Counted from the first letter of the stretch, positions 1 through 9,010 are shown. The stretch is DNA of 61,173 bases from Candidatus Faecousia faecavium (GCA_018712645.1 DVGO01000006.1:1-61173); one strand, 5' to 3'. The notes: generated by a model from the letters alone, not told the origin. Made by a program: numbers and translations.

Positions 1-6
1 CTTGAT

Positions 7-64
7 TCCTCCTTTGGTTTCTGAGTGTGGTTGGCAGACCTTCTCTTATTCTACCAAAGGAGGA
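7..64. repeat. Inverted repeat containing AAAGGAGG
   Basis: A 12-bp arm at 7-18 is the exact reverse complement of 53-64 (ACCAAAGGAGGA), with a loop of about 34 nt. A T-rich stretch follows on the + strand, so it could be a long-loop terminator. Each strand also carries an AAAGGAGG that resembles a Shine-Dalgarno sequence. The role is unknown. Confidence 0.4.
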
Positions 65-96
65 TATTTTTTCTACGCATAGCTAAAGCTTTTTAG

Positions 97-122
97 AACC
101 ACCAGCACTGCTGGTGGTTTTC
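97..122 (+). terminator. Rho-independent terminator of a gene left of the window
   Basis: The arms AACCACCAGCA (97-107) and TGCTGGTGGTT (109-119) pair perfectly, followed by a short T-run. It would end a + strand gene lying off the left edge. Confidence 0.55.
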
Positions 123-129
123 CTTAACC

Positions 130-158
130 AAAAAAATCGGGAAGCAAGCGCTTCCCGA
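130..158 (-). terminator. Terminator of the amidohydrolase gene
   Basis: The arms TCGGGAAG (137-144) and CTTCCCGA (151-158) form a stem. Read on the minus strand it is followed by a run of seven T. It lies just after the stop codon at 163. Confidence 0.8.
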
Positions 159-162
159 TGAT

Positions 163-1011
163 TTAAAATTTTACTCTGATTGCGGCATTTCCTCTGTCCA
201 GGATTTCCGTGTATTTCTCCCCCAGAGCCTTCTTCAGAAGATCATATTCCGTCAGGCTTCCATGGGGCACCGCCCAGGCGCCGGCATCGGTGCCCACCGC
301 CAGCAGTCCGCCCAACTGTCCAAAGGCCGCCACATTTTCCATGGCGCTGTCCAGAATGGCCTCCACCTCCTTGTCCGGATACCGTCCCTTTCCCCGCAGA
401 TTGCCGATGGTGGACAAGGTAGGCACCCACACCGTGCCGGATTCTGCCATAGCCGCCAGGGCTTCCTCATTTAAGTAAGCCCCATGCTCCACAGAAGCCA
501 CACCAGCCTCCGCCGCAGCCATCACCGTGTCGGCACCGTTGGCGTGGGCCATGACTGCAAAACCTTCTTCATGAGCAATGTGCACCAGCTGCCCGATTTC
601 TTCCGGCTTCAGGCCATCCTCCGTCAGTACCCCGAACCGGTCAAAATCCATCAGCCCCGAGATCATGATCTTGATAAAATCTCCCTGTTCCTGCTGGGTC
701 TGCCGGACTAGATCCGCATATTCCCGGAGGTTCCCATAGGTTTTCCCGATGAACTTTCCGTAATGTCCGACTTTGCACAGGGGTGCCAAAGGGGTACGGT
801 AGACAATCCCGTATTCCTTTGCCAGTTCTCTCGCCCGTTTGCCCACGCCCCACCGGTCGCCTCCGTCGCGCAGATAGATAAAACCCAAATCGTGATAGGT
901 TTGCAGCACCTGACGAATCCAGTTTTCCTCCACCTGCTCCGAATGCCGCCGGATGGCACTTTTCCAGTCCACCCCATCCAGCACCATATGGATATGGCAA
1001 TCACAGAACAT
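163..1011 (-). CDS. Metal-dependent amidohydrolase
   Basis: A 282-residue protein of the amidohydrolase superfamily, which hydrolyses C-N or similar bonds at a one- or two-metal site. The family ligands are all visible: an HxH pair at residues 6 and 8, a candidate bridging lysine at 114, histidines at 156 and 176, and an aspartate in the GTDAG motif at 242. I chose the ATG at 1011 because the HxH motif normally sits a few residues from the N-terminus and a purine-rich AAAGGCGG lies upstream. A longer reading from 1185 would add 58 residues with no family resemblance. It is a single-gene unit with its own terminator. The substrate cannot be told from sequence; prolidase/imidazolonepropionase-like enzymes share this layout. 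Confidence 0.8.
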   Translation of the reverse strand: MFCDCHIHMVLDGVDWKSAIRRHSEQVEENWIRQVLQTYHDLGFIYLRDGGDRWGVGKRARELAKEYGIVYRTPLAPLCKVGHYGKFIGKTYGNLREYADLVRQTQQEQGDFIKIMISGLMDFDRFGVLTEDGLKPEEIGQLVHIAHEEGFAVMAHANGADTVMAAAEAGVASVEHGAYLNEEALAAMAESGTVWVPTLSTIGNLRGKGRYPDKEVEAILDSAMENVAAFGQLGGLLAVGTDAGAWAVPHGSLTEYDLLKKALGEKYTEILDRGNAAIRVKF

Positions 1012-1070
1012 CCTTACCGCCGCCTTTCTTCGCCCAGTATACCAGATTTCCCCCGCCTTCGCAACCAAAA

Positions 1071-1313
1071 GGGACGGCAGAGCCGTCCCCCAGTATTTCA
1101 AAAAAGCCTCGCAGAGTTTGCCGCCCACAGCGGCAAATAGAGTTAAAACCGTTTTCTGCCGGGGCGCGTACCTGGCAGAAAACACTTCTCAGGCTGCAAG
1201 TGTGGAATTTGTCCCCCATCAGGGGACAAATTATGCGCGCAGCAGACTGCCAAAGTTTGTCGGAAAAGCCCCACGGGCTTTTCCGACAGTCTCAGGGACG
1301 GCTCCGCCGTCCC
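1071..1313. repeat. Cluster of six hairpins bounded by identical palindromes
   Basis: This gene-free stretch holds six inverted repeats in a row: 1071-1089, 1117-1137, 1151-1183, 1206-1232, 1258-1288 and 1295-1313. Stems range from 7 to 14 bp and the fifth is a perfect 14-bp stem with a 3-nt loop. The first and last share the same 8-nt arms, GGGACGGC and GCCGTCCC. It looks like a dispersed palindromic element, and its last hairpin on the minus strand, followed by TTTT, could also terminate the ATPase transcript. Confidence 0.7.
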
Positions 1314-1320
1314 CCTTCTC

Positions 1321-3531
1321 TTATTTCTTATACAGCATCCGAATGGAATTAAGCACGCACAGCATGGCTACGCCGGAATCGGCAAATACCGCCAGCCACA
1401 TGGACGCATACCCAAACAGTCCCAGAATCATTACCGCCAGCTTGATTGCCAGGGCAAAAATCACATTTTGCCAGGCGATTTTCTTCGTCTGTCTGGCAAT
1501 GTCCAGAGATTGAGGAATCGCCTCCACATCCGAGGTCATGAATACCACATCCGCCGCTTCAATGGCCGCATCGGCACCGCTGCCCATGGCAGCGCCTACA
1601 TCCGCACCGGCCAGTACCGGCGCATCGTTGATGCCATCGCCCACAAACATGGCAGCGCCCTTTTCCTGCCGGATGGCCTGGAGCCGCTCCAGTTTCTGGT
1701 GGGGGAGCAGCCCGCCATGGACTTCCCGGATTCCCACCGCACTGGCAACGGCCTTTGCCGCCGCTTCGGCATCTCCGGTAAGCATCACCGGTTCAATGCC
1801 GCTGCTGCGCAGCTGCCGCACCGCCTGCTCCGCACCGGACTTCAGGGTGTCCGCAATCAGCAGATACCCCTGATACTGTCCATCCACCGCAACCAATACC
1901 CGGGTGCCGTATTCCTTGGTTGCCGGAGCGTCAATTCCCGCTTCTTCCAGGAGCTTGCCATTACCGCAGAGAATTTCTTTGCCCTGCAATCTTCCCCGAA
2001 TACCCCGTCCGGGCAGTTCTTCCAGATCTTCCGGGCGCATCAGTTCCAGCCCCTGCTCCTTTGCCGCCGCCACAATGCTGGCCGCAATGGGATGGGTGGA
2101 CTGCTGCTCACAGCTGGCGCAGACCTGCAGCAGCCCTTCGGGACCGACCACCTTCTGCACCTTGAAATCGCCCTTGGTAATGGTGCCGGTTTTGTCCACT
2201 ACCACGGTTTTGATTCCCGCCATGGCTTCCATGGACTGACCGCCTTTGAACAGGATTCCCTTTTTGCTGCCGGCACCGATTCCGGCGAAGAAGGCCAGGG
2301 GAACACTGAGAACCAATGCACAGGGGCAGCTCATAACCAAAAAGGTCAGTGCCGTATATACCCAGTATCCCCAGTCTCCGGTAACCAGCGACGGAATCAC
2401 AGCCGTTGCCGCCGCAGCCAGGACCACCACCGGTGTGTATACCTTGGCAAACCGGGTAATGAAACGGTCAATTTTCGGCTTGCTGGCAGCGGCATTTTCC
2501 ACGCTGTCCAGAATCCGGGTAACCATGGATTCCGACAGCGGCTTTTCCGTCCGGATGATCAGCTGTCCCTGGGTGTTGACGCAGCCGGAAATCACGCTGT
2601 CTCCCGGCGCCACTGCCACAGGAACCGGCTCGCCGGTAATGGGAGCCGTATCCAGCCGGCTCTGTCCACTGACCACCACTCCGTCCAGAGGAATCCGGTC
2701 TCCGGGCCGCACCAGGAGCAAATCTCCTGCCTTCGCCTGCCGGGCAGGAATGGTCAGCGTTTCTTCTCCTTGCACCAGCTGCACCACTTCCGGCCGCAGG
2801 TCTACTGCTTCCATAATCTGGCTGCGGCTGCGCTCCACCGCCTTATGCTCAAAGAACTCTCCCACCCGGTAAAACAGCGTGACGCCCACCGCTTCCGGGT
2901 ATTCCCCAATGAGGAAAGCACCGATGGTCGCCAGGGACATCAGGAAATTCTCGTCAAACACCTGCCCCTTGGTCAGGTTTTTCACTGCGGTCCAAACCAC
3001 TTCTTTTCCCAGAACCACATAGGCTGCCAGGTATGCCGCCAGTGCCGGGATGTTCAATTTGCTGTAGCTCAGCACCAGCCCCAGAACAAACAGGCCGGAA
3101 CCAATCAGCAGCACAGTCCCCTCCCCCGCTCCATGGGCATGGTCATGATGGTCGTGGTGGGAATGCTCTGAATGCTCGTGATCGTGGGAATGGTCATCTT
3201 CGTGATGGTGCTCATGATGGTGTTCGTGGTGATGCTCGTTGTGATGCCCGTGCTCCCCATGGCAGCAGCATTCCCCGTCGCAGCCGTGGCTGTCGGCTAC
3301 CGTTACATCCTCTTCCCGGGGACGGATTTCCGCTTCCGCCTCCACCGTCCGGGCAATTTTCTCCAATTCTGCAATCAAGCTGTCCGGGTCCTGGGCTGTC
3401 AGCCGCAGCTGCCGGGTAGCAAAGGTAATCACTGCTTCCTCCACCTGAGGATGGTCATTGAATTTCTGCTCGATTTTAGCTGCGCAGTTGGCGCAGTCCA
3501 CATTGGCAATGGTATAGATCTTTCTGCCCAT
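1321..3531 (-). CDS. Heavy-metal P1B-type ATPase (Cd/Zn/Co exporter)
   Basis: A 736-residue membrane pump that exports soft or transition metal ions using ATP. Domains in order: an N-terminal HMA domain with CANC (residues 13-16), a long histidine-rich stretch (about 82-133), the actuator TGEP loop (299-302), the metal-site CPC in a membrane helix (402-404), the phosphorylated DKTGT (446-450) and a C-terminal GDGINDAP hinge. CPC with this C-terminal half fits the ZntA/CadA class. The ATG at 3531 has GGGAGG upstream; an earlier ATG at 3558 has none and would overlap the operator. A strong promoter and an ArsR/SmtB-like operator precede it, but no repressor gene is in view. Confidence 0.92.
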   Translation of the reverse strand: MGRKIYTIANVDCANCAAKIEQKFNDHPQVEEAVITFATRQLRLTAQDPDSLIAELEKIARTVEAEAEIRPREEDVTVADSHGCDGECCCHGEHGHHNEHHHEHHHEHHHEDDHSHDHEHSEHSHHDHHDHAHGAGEGTVLLIGSGLFVLGLVLSYSKLNIPALAAYLAAYVVLGKEVVWTAVKNLTKGQVFDENFLMSLATIGAFLIGEYPEAVGVTLFYRVGEFFEHKAVERSRSQIMEAVDLRPEVVQLVQGEETLTIPARQAKAGDLLLVRPGDRIPLDGVVVSGQSRLDTAPITGEPVPVAVAPGDSVISGCVNTQGQLIIRTEKPLSESMVTRILDSVENAAASKPKIDRFITRFAKVYTPVVVLAAAATAVIPSLVTGDWGYWVYTALTFLVMSCPCALVLSVPLAFFAGIGAGSKKGILFKGGQSMEAMAGIKTVVVDKTGTITKGDFKVQKVVGPEGLLQVCASCEQQSTHPIAASIVAAAKEQGLELMRPEDLEELPGRGIRGRLQGKEILCGNGKLLEEAGIDAPATKEYGTRVLVAVDGQYQGYLLIADTLKSGAEQAVRQLRSSGIEPVMLTGDAEAAAKAVASAVGIREVHGGLLPHQKLERLQAIRQEKGAAMFVGDGINDAPVLAGADVGAAMGSGADAAIEAADVVFMTSDVEAIPQSLDIARQTKKIAWQNVIFALAIKLAVMILGLFGYASMWLAVFADSGVAMLCVLNSIRMLYKK

Positions 3532-3556
3532 CGGAACGCCTCCCTTTATTTTCAAC

Positions 3557-3574
3557 ATATGAGCAACTGTTCAT
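3557..3574 (-). promoter_or_regulatory. SmtB/ArsR-type operator upstream of the metal ATPase
   Basis: An imperfect palindrome reads ATGAACAGTTGCTCAT on the minus strand. It matches the ATGAACA-nn-TGTTCAT pattern of zinc/cadmium-responsive ArsR-family repressors. It sits just downstream of the -10 box and upstream of the start codon, where binding would block transcription. Confidence 0.65.
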
Positions 3575-3585
3575 TTGTTTATCTC

Positions 3586-3614
3586 AGTATACCCCTATTC
3601 TTTCCCTTTGTCAA
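3586..3614 (-). promoter_or_regulatory. Sigma-A promoter of the metal ATPase
   Basis: On the minus strand TTGACA (3614-3609) is followed after 17 nt by TATACT (3591-3586), close to the vegetative consensus. Confidence 0.85.
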
Positions 3615-3640
3615 TAGGCTTTGCAAAAAACTTTGGACAG

Positions 3641-3670
3641 AAAAATCCCCGAAGCGATGACGCTTCGGGG
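3641..3670 (-). terminator. Terminator of the MATE gene
   Basis: The arms CCCCGAAGCG (3647-3656) and CGCTTCGGGG (3661-3670) pair with a 4-nt loop; a T-run follows on the minus strand. Confidence 0.85.
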
Positions 3671-3676
3671 ACGGGT

Positions 3677-5044
3677 TTACACTTGGAACATGGGCTTGAT
3701 CTTCTGACGGTAAATCCGCAGGTAGAAGAAGGCAGTAGCCGCGGCACTGGCCACTTCCGCAACCACGAAAGCGAACCAGACATTGTTCACCTGACCGGTC
3801 AGACTCAGCAGATATGCCGCCGGCAGCAGTACCAGCATCTGCCGGCACAGAGAGGTAATGGTAGAGTACATGCCGTTACCCAGAGCCTGGAAGCTGGCAC
3901 TGATTGCAATGCAGATAGCGGCAACCGGGAAACTCCAGCTGATAATCCGCAGAGCTGAGCGGCCGATGTCCAAAAATTCCGGACTGGGATTGAAAATCAT
4001 CAGCAGCGCCTCCGGGAAGAACTGGAACACCGCCAATCCCAGAATCATCAATGACAAACAGCTGATGCAGGTGAATTTCAGTGTCCGCAGAATCCGATCC
4101 GGCTTCCGGGCGCCGTAGTTGTAGGCAATGATGGAAATGGTTGCATTGTTGATACCGAACAGGGGCATAAAGAAGAAGCTCTGCAGCTTGAAGTAGATGC
4201 CGAACACACCGGTTGCCGTCTCCGTAAAGCCCTGCAAAATCTGGTTCATGCCGAAATTCATCACCGAACCAATGCCGTTCATCACCACGGAAGGAATACC
4301 CACCGTCAGGATGCTGCCCACCGTCTGCTTGTCCAGCTTGGTATAGCGCAGGTGGAACTGCACCTCGGGATTATACTTAAAGTTAAAGTACACCGCCACC
4401 GCTGCCGCAACCCACTGGCCAATCACCGTGGCCACAGCCGCACCGGCGATACCCATCACCGGCATGCCGAACCAGCCGTGAATCAGAATGGGGTCCAGGA
4501 TGATGTTAATGATGGCGCCGACACTCTGGCTGATCATGGTATGCACCGTCCGACCGGTAGCCTGCAGCAGCCGCTCTCCCAGCACCTCAATGAAGATGCC
4601 CAGGGTGAACACACTGCAAATTCTGGAATAGGCGATACCACCTTCCACTGTTTCCGTGACCGTGGACTGCATTTCATAATACGGCCGCACGCCGAAGAAG
4701 CCAAACAGCATAAACAGCGCCGTTGCCGCCAGCATCAGAACCAGGCCATTGCCGGCGGTGCGGTTGGCGGCCTCCTGATTTTTCTCTCCCAGGCTTTTGC
4801 TCAGCAGGGAGTTGACGCCTACGCCAATACCCACAGCAAAGCCGATTTGCAAATTCTGTACCGGGAAAGCCAAAGACAGTGCCGTGACCGCACTTTCCGA
4901 TACCTGAGACACATACACACTGTCCACGACGTTATATAGTGCCTGTACCAACATGGAAATAATCATGGGCAGTGCCATATTCACCATAAGTTTTCCCACT
5001 GGCATAACGCCCATTTTGTTTTCCTGCAGCGAGTGGTTCTCCAT
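3677..5044 (-). CDS. MATE family efflux transporter
   Basis: A 455-residue integral membrane protein with about 12 hydrophobic segments. It has the MATE look: an N-terminal PMIISMLVQALYNVVDS-type helix, an internal repeat of the two six-helix halves, and a mid-protein GWFGMPVMGIAGAA segment. Such proteins exchange Na+ or H+ for cationic drugs or metabolites across the cytoplasmic membrane. Length matches the family (440-460). The start ATG is preceded by TTAGGAGGAACGT, a strong ribosome site. It appears monocistronic, with its own terminator just after the stop. The substrate is unknown. Confidence 0.9.
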   Translation of the reverse strand: MENHSLQENKMGVMPVGKLMVNMALPMIISMLVQALYNVVDSVYVSQVSESAVTALSLAFPVQNLQIGFAVGIGVGVNSLLSKSLGEKNQEAANRTAGNGLVLMLAATALFMLFGFFGVRPYYEMQSTVTETVEGGIAYSRICSVFTLGIFIEVLGERLLQATGRTVHTMISQSVGAIINIILDPILIHGWFGMPVMGIAGAAVATVIGQWVAAAVAVYFNFKYNPEVQFHLRYTKLDKQTVGSILTVGIPSVVMNGIGSVMNFGMNQILQGFTETATGVFGIYFKLQSFFFMPLFGINNATISIIAYNYGARKPDRILRTLKFTCISCLSLMILGLAVFQFFPEALLMIFNPSPEFLDIGRSALRIISWSFPVAAICIAISASFQALGNGMYSTITSLCRQMLVLLPAAYLLSLTGQVNNVWFAFVVAEVASAAATAFFYLRIYRQKIKPMFQV

Positions 5045-5133
5045 ACGTTCCTCCTAATTTCTCCATATTGTGCTATATTATAGGAGAATATTTTTTGAAT
5101 TTCAAGCCTTTTTCATTATTATTCGGGAAAAAA

Positions 5134-5169
5134 CAAAAAAACACCGCCGCAGCAACAGCTGCGGCGGTG
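5134..5169 (-). terminator. Terminator of the P-loop protein gene
   Basis: A 12-bp stem (CACCGCCGCAGC at 5142-5153 with 5158-5169) is followed by seven T on the minus strand. Confidence 0.85.
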
Positions 5170-5185
5170 GGGGATGTAACGTTCA

Positions 5186-5593
5186 TTACAGGTACTGCTT
5201 CACGGCCTCGGAGGCGTTGGCAGGATCTTCGGAGATGGTCATGGTGATTTCCATGGCATTGTCGGCAGCGAACTTTGCACACCAGGCAACAAACTCCTCA
5301 CCAGCGGCCTTGTCGGTGCCGATGGTCTTATACAGGTTGTCAATAAACACATGGGTAATATCGAAATTACCGGCATGCAGACCGCTGAGGAAGCCCTTGA
5401 GCATCTCAGGAGAGCTGATGGCGTATTCCTTGGAATCTACCAGACGAACTTTATAGGTAACGTCGTAGGTCAGCTTTTTGCCGTACTCAATGCAGACAAC
5501 ATCGCCGTGAGCTTCTGCCACAGCACTCTGGATGGCGTCGAGCAGCTTCTTGGTCTTGCCGGAACCCTTCAGGCCCATAATAACATGAATCAT
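5186..5593 (-). CDS. Small P-loop ATP-binding protein
   Basis: A 135-residue protein with a Walker A loop (GLKGSGKT, residues 7-14) at the very N-terminus and a hydrophobic strand ending in FIDN near residue 80 that could be Walker B. It resembles small P-loop proteins of Clostridia that are sometimes labelled PilT-like, but no pilus genes are near. It stands alone, with AAGGAGG before the ATG and a terminator behind. Nucleotide binding is supported by the motif; the biological role is unknown. Confidence 0.75.
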   Translation of the reverse strand: MIHVIMGLKGSGKTKKLLDAIQSAVAEAHGDVVCIEYGKKLTYDVTYKVRLVDSKEYAISSPEMLKGFLSGLHAGNFDITHVFIDNLYKTIGTDKAAGEEFVAWCAKFAADNAMEITMTISEDPANASEAVKQYL

Positions 5594-5737
5594 CGGAAAG
5601 TCCTCCTTTGCTTGCCAGAATATTGGCTTATGGACATTCTACCAGCAAACGTATGAATTTGCAACTACTAATTTGTGAAATTCACAAGAGAATTTTCCCA
5701 TTCCGCCACACGCCCACAGAATTTTCGCCATATACGC

Positions 5738-5766
5738 AAAAAAGGGAGCAAATGCTCCCTTTTTTT
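5738..5766. terminator. Terminator of pgi, bidirectional in form
   Basis: AAAGGGAGCA (5741-5750) pairs with TGCTCCCTTT (5753-5762), with A- and T-runs on both sides. Confidence 0.8.
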
Positions 5767-5780
5767 GAATCGGAATGAAT

Positions 5781-7088
5781 TTACTTGTTTTCGTAACCGG
5801 GCTTGCCCAGCAGCTGGAACATGTTGCGCTTGTACAGCTCCACACCAGGCTGGTTGAAGGGGTTCACGCCCAGGATGTAAGCGGACACGCCGCAGCACAG
5901 CTCCAGGAAGTAGAACAGCTCGCCCACCTTCCGGTCGTTCAGTTCACCGGCATCCATGGTGATCACCGGCACGCCGCCGTCCACATGGGCTGCCACAGTG
6001 CCGAGATATGCCTTCTCGTCCACGAAGTCCAGGGTCTTGCCTTCCAGATAGTTCAATCCGTCCAGGTTCTTCCAGTCGGAACCGATGGTGTACTTCTGCT
6101 TGGGTGCGTCAAAGCGTACCATGGTCTCGAAGATGTTGCGCTGACCCTGCTGGATCATCTGACCCAGGGAGTGCAGATCGGCGGTGAACTCAGCGGTTAC
6201 CGGGAAGATGCCCTTGCCGTCCTTGCCCTCGGACTCGCCGAACAGCTGCTGCCACCAGCCGCCGAACATCTTGAAGCCCGGCTCGAAGGATTCAAAGATC
6301 TCCATGACCTTGCCGTTGCGGTACAGCAGGTTCCGCACAGCGGCGTACTGCCAAACAGGGTTTTCAAAGGAACGCAGGTCGTAAGCTTCCTTGGCGTCCA
6401 TGGCACCGTTCATCAACTCCATGATGTCGATGCCGGCAACTGCCAGGGGCAGCAGGCCAACCGCAGTCAGCACAGAGAACCGTCCGCCCACGTTGGGAGG
6501 AATGATGAAGCTCTCCCAGCCTTCTTCCGTAGCCATCTGACGCAGAGCGCCCTTGCAGGGGTCGGTGATGGCGTAGATGCGGCTCTTGGCGCCGTCGGTG
6601 CCGTACTTGCGCTCCAGCATCCAGCGCAGAGCCCGGGTTGCGATAGCAGGCTCGGTGGTGGTGCCGGACTTGGAGATGATGGCAATGGAGAAGTCCTTGT
6701 CCTCCAGCAGGCGGCACAGTTCATTCCAGTGCCGGGTGCTCAGGCCATTGCCGGCAAAGAAAATCTGGGGGTTGCCCTTACCCTTGCCGATGTTGTGGTT
6801 GGGACCCTGGAGCAGCTCAATGGCAGCCCGGGGGCCAAGGTAAGAACCGCCGATGCCGATAACCACAAACACATCGGACTCCTGGCGAATCTTCTCTGCG
6901 GACATCTGAATCCGGCGAATTTCCTGGGTAGCTTCCCGGGTGGGCAGATTCAGCCAGCCGAGGAAATCATTGCCTGCACCGGTACCGTCAGTCAACGTCT
7001 CGTGGGCAGCGGCAACTTCTTTTTCCATTGCCAGCAAATCCGGCAGTGCCAGCTGACCCCAGACATTGGAGATATCAACTTTAATCAT
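5781..7088 (-). CDS. pgi: Glucose-6-phosphate isomerase
   Basis: A 435-residue cytosolic glycolytic enzyme that interconverts glucose-6-phosphate and fructose-6-phosphate. Sugar-phosphate binding motifs are clear: GGSYLGPRA (80-88) and SKSGTTTEP (139-147), then the GGRFSVLTAVGLLP block and the C-terminal FNQPGVE. The length is that of the short Gram-positive form (about 440-450). ATG at 7088 is preceded by GGAAAGGA at a somewhat long spacing. It lies back to back with the glucokinase gene, placing two consecutive glucose-handling steps at one divergent intergenic region. Confidence 0.96.
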   Translation of the reverse strand: MIKVDISNVWGQLALPDLLAMEKEVAAAHETLTDGTGAGNDFLGWLNLPTREATQEIRRIQMSAEKIRQESDVFVVIGIGGSYLGPRAAIELLQGPNHNIGKGKGNPQIFFAGNGLSTRHWNELCRLLEDKDFSIAIISKSGTTTEPAIATRALRWMLERKYGTDGAKSRIYAITDPCKGALRQMATEEGWESFIIPPNVGGRFSVLTAVGLLPLAVAGIDIMELMNGAMDAKEAYDLRSFENPVWQYAAVRNLLYRNGKVMEIFESFEPGFKMFGGWWQQLFGESEGKDGKGIFPVTAEFTADLHSLGQMIQQGQRNIFETMVRFDAPKQKYTIGSDWKNLDGLNYLEGKTLDFVDEKAYLGTVAAHVDGGVPVITMDAGELNDRKVGELFYFLELCCGVSAYILGVNPFNQPGVELYKRNMFQLLGKPGYENK

Positions 7089-7299
7089 TGTTAGGGAACA
7101 CGTCCTTTCCTTATATGTGGGGATATCTTGTATATGTTACCGCAAAATTGCTTCAAACGCAAGCCCCTTGGCAAAAGTTGTGAAACTTTCCATGAGTCCT
7201 TTCCATAATTTTCTTTTCTTCGCTATTTTTCCATTTCCCTCTGGCTTTTTCCTGGGGATTATGTATAATAGAACCATCCATTCATCAGGAGGGTTCACC

Positions 7300-8247
7300 A
7301 TGAAATACGGATTTGGCATCGACCTGGGCGGTACCACCGTCAAGATCGCTTATTTTGATGAAACCGGTAAAATGCTGGACAAGTGGGAAATTCCCACGGT
7401 CACCGATAACGGCGGCGTCCAGATCTTACCGGATATCGCGGACTCCATCCGCCAATATATGACAGGCTACGGCATTGCGGATTCTTCCATTCTGGGTCTG
7501 GGCATCGGCGTTCCCGGCCCGGTGAACGCCAAGGGCGTGGTCAACAAATGCGTCAACCTGGGCTGGGGCGTGTTCAACATTGCCCAGGCTCTGTCTGAGC
7601 GCACCGGTTTTCCGGTGAAGGCAGGCAACGATGCCAACGTAGCCGCTCTGGGCGAATTCTGGAAAGGCGGCGGCCAGGGCTGTGAGAACATGGTCTTTGT
7701 CACCCTGGGCACCGGTGTAGGCGGCGGCATTGTGGTAGAAGGCAAGCTTCTCCACGGCGCTCATGGCTCCGGCGCAGAAATCGGCCACCTGGTGGTCAAC
7801 CCCCATGAGACCGTCCCCTGCAACTGCGGCAAGTACGGCTGCGTTGAGCAGTACTGCTCTGCCACCGGCATTGTCCGTCTGGGCAAATCCTACCTGGACT
7901 CCTGTGACACCCCTTCCTCGCTGCGTGGCGTCGAAAACATGACCTGCAAGGATATTTTTGATGCAGCCAAGGTTGGGGATGCCGCCGCTGCAGCCATTTT
8001 GGATCAGGTTTACAATTATATGGGCATGTTCCTGGGCAACGTATGCAGCGTGGTCAACCCGGAAGTGGTGGTCATCGGCGGCGGCGTCAGCAAAGCCGGC
8101 GACATGCTCATTCAGGGCATCGAGCCTTACTTCCAGAAATATGTATTCCATGCCGCCAGCGCCGCCCGGTTCACCCTGGCCTCTCTGGGCAACGACGCCG
8201 GTGCCTACGGTGCCTTCAAGCTGGCCCTGGACGAATTCGGCTGCTGA
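7300..8247 (+). CDS. ROK-family glucokinase
   Basis: A 315-residue sugar kinase of the ROK family, probably phosphorylating glucose to glucose-6-phosphate. The phosphate loop DLGGTTVK is at residues 8-15, the catalytic aspartate is in GNDAN (D111), and the ROK zinc motif CxCGxxGCxE has cysteines at 174, 176 and 181 with a histidine at 163. The ATG at 7300 is chosen because of the preceding ATCAGGAGGGTT ribosome site; the open frame extends further upstream without support. A TATAAT box lies at 7264-7269. It is divergent from pgi. Confidence 0.92.
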   Translation: MKYGFGIDLGGTTVKIAYFDETGKMLDKWEIPTVTDNGGVQILPDIADSIRQYMTGYGIADSSILGLGIGVPGPVNAKGVVNKCVNLGWGVFNIAQALSERTGFPVKAGNDANVAALGEFWKGGGQGCENMVFVTLGTGVGGGIVVEGKLLHGAHGSGAEIGHLVVNPHETVPCNCGKYGCVEQYCSATGIVRLGKSYLDSCDTPSSLRGVENMTCKDIFDAAKVGDAAAAAILDQVYNYMGMFLGNVCSVVNPEVVVIGGGVSKAGDMLIQGIEPYFQKYVFHAASAARFTLASLGNDAGAYGAFKLALDEFGC

Positions 8248-8314
8248 CCACACCCTATCATAAGGAGGATTTCTCCGGAAGCGTGTTCTAAGGGAAACGT
8301 TCCGGAAAACAGCC

Positions 8315-9010
8315 ATGGCATTTGAAATTTACGATTCCACCCAGCATCACACACAGCCGGTTCTGGGTGTCCTGTTTGATATGGACGGACTGGTGTTGGA
8401 TACGGAAAAGCTGTACGCCCGGTTCTGGCGGGAAGCTGCCCACAGTCTGGGCTTTCCCATGACCTGGGAGCAGGCCCTGGGCATGCGCAGCTTGAACCAG
8501 GCCGCAGGACAGGAACAGCTGAATCGCTACTTTGGCCCCGGGGCTTCCTACACGGAATTCCGGGCCCGGCGGATTGAAGGAATGGATGCCTACATCGCAC
8601 TCCATGGCGTGGAGCCGAAGTCCGGCATTGTCCCGCTGCTTGACTACCTGGATGCACAGCACATTCCCGCCGCCATTACCAGCTCTTCCCCCATGGACCG
8701 GATTCGCGCTTACCTGGAACCCCTGGGCCTATACCACCGGTTCGCCAAAATTTGCAGCGGCTACGAAGTCCCCCGGGGCAAACCCGCTCCGGATATCTAC
8801 CTCCACGGCGCTGCCCAGCTGGGTCTTTCCCCGGAAAACTGCCTGGCTTTGGAGGATTCCCCCGCAGGCATTCTCTCGGCCCACCGTGCCGGATGCCTAC
8901 CGGTGATCGTCCCGGACTTAGACCAGCCCGACGAAGCCACCAAGCCCCTGCTCTACGCCAAAGCCGATTCCCTGGCGGATATCCCCGCTCTGCTGGAATC
9001 CCGGAAATAA
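8315..9010 (+). CDS. HAD-superfamily phosphatase / phosphoglucomutase-like
   Basis: A 231-residue member of HAD subfamily IA. Motif I is FDMDG (nucleophile D22, acid/base D24), motif II is around TSSSP (122-126), motif III lysine is in RGKPAPD (K156) and motif IV is EDSPAG (E180, D181). The residue after the nucleophile pair and the cap resemble beta-phosphoglucomutases and sugar-phosphate phosphatases, so a small phosphorylated metabolite is the likely substrate. It lies 67 bp after the glucokinase and may share its transcript. The ribosome site before the ATG is weak; a good AAGGAGG at 8261-8267 lies too far upstream, and an imperfect hairpin (8275-8305) sits between. Confidence 0.85.
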   Translation: MAFEIYDSTQHHTQPVLGVLFDMDGLVLDTEKLYARFWREAAHSLGFPMTWEQALGMRSLNQAAGQEQLNRYFGPGASYTEFRARRIEGMDAYIALHGVEPKSGIVPLLDYLDAQHIPAAITSSSPMDRIRAYLEPLGLYHRFAKICSGYEVPRGKPAPDIYLHGAAQLGLSPENCLALEDSPAGILSAHRAGCLPVIVPDLDQPDEATKPLLYAKADSLADIPALLESRK

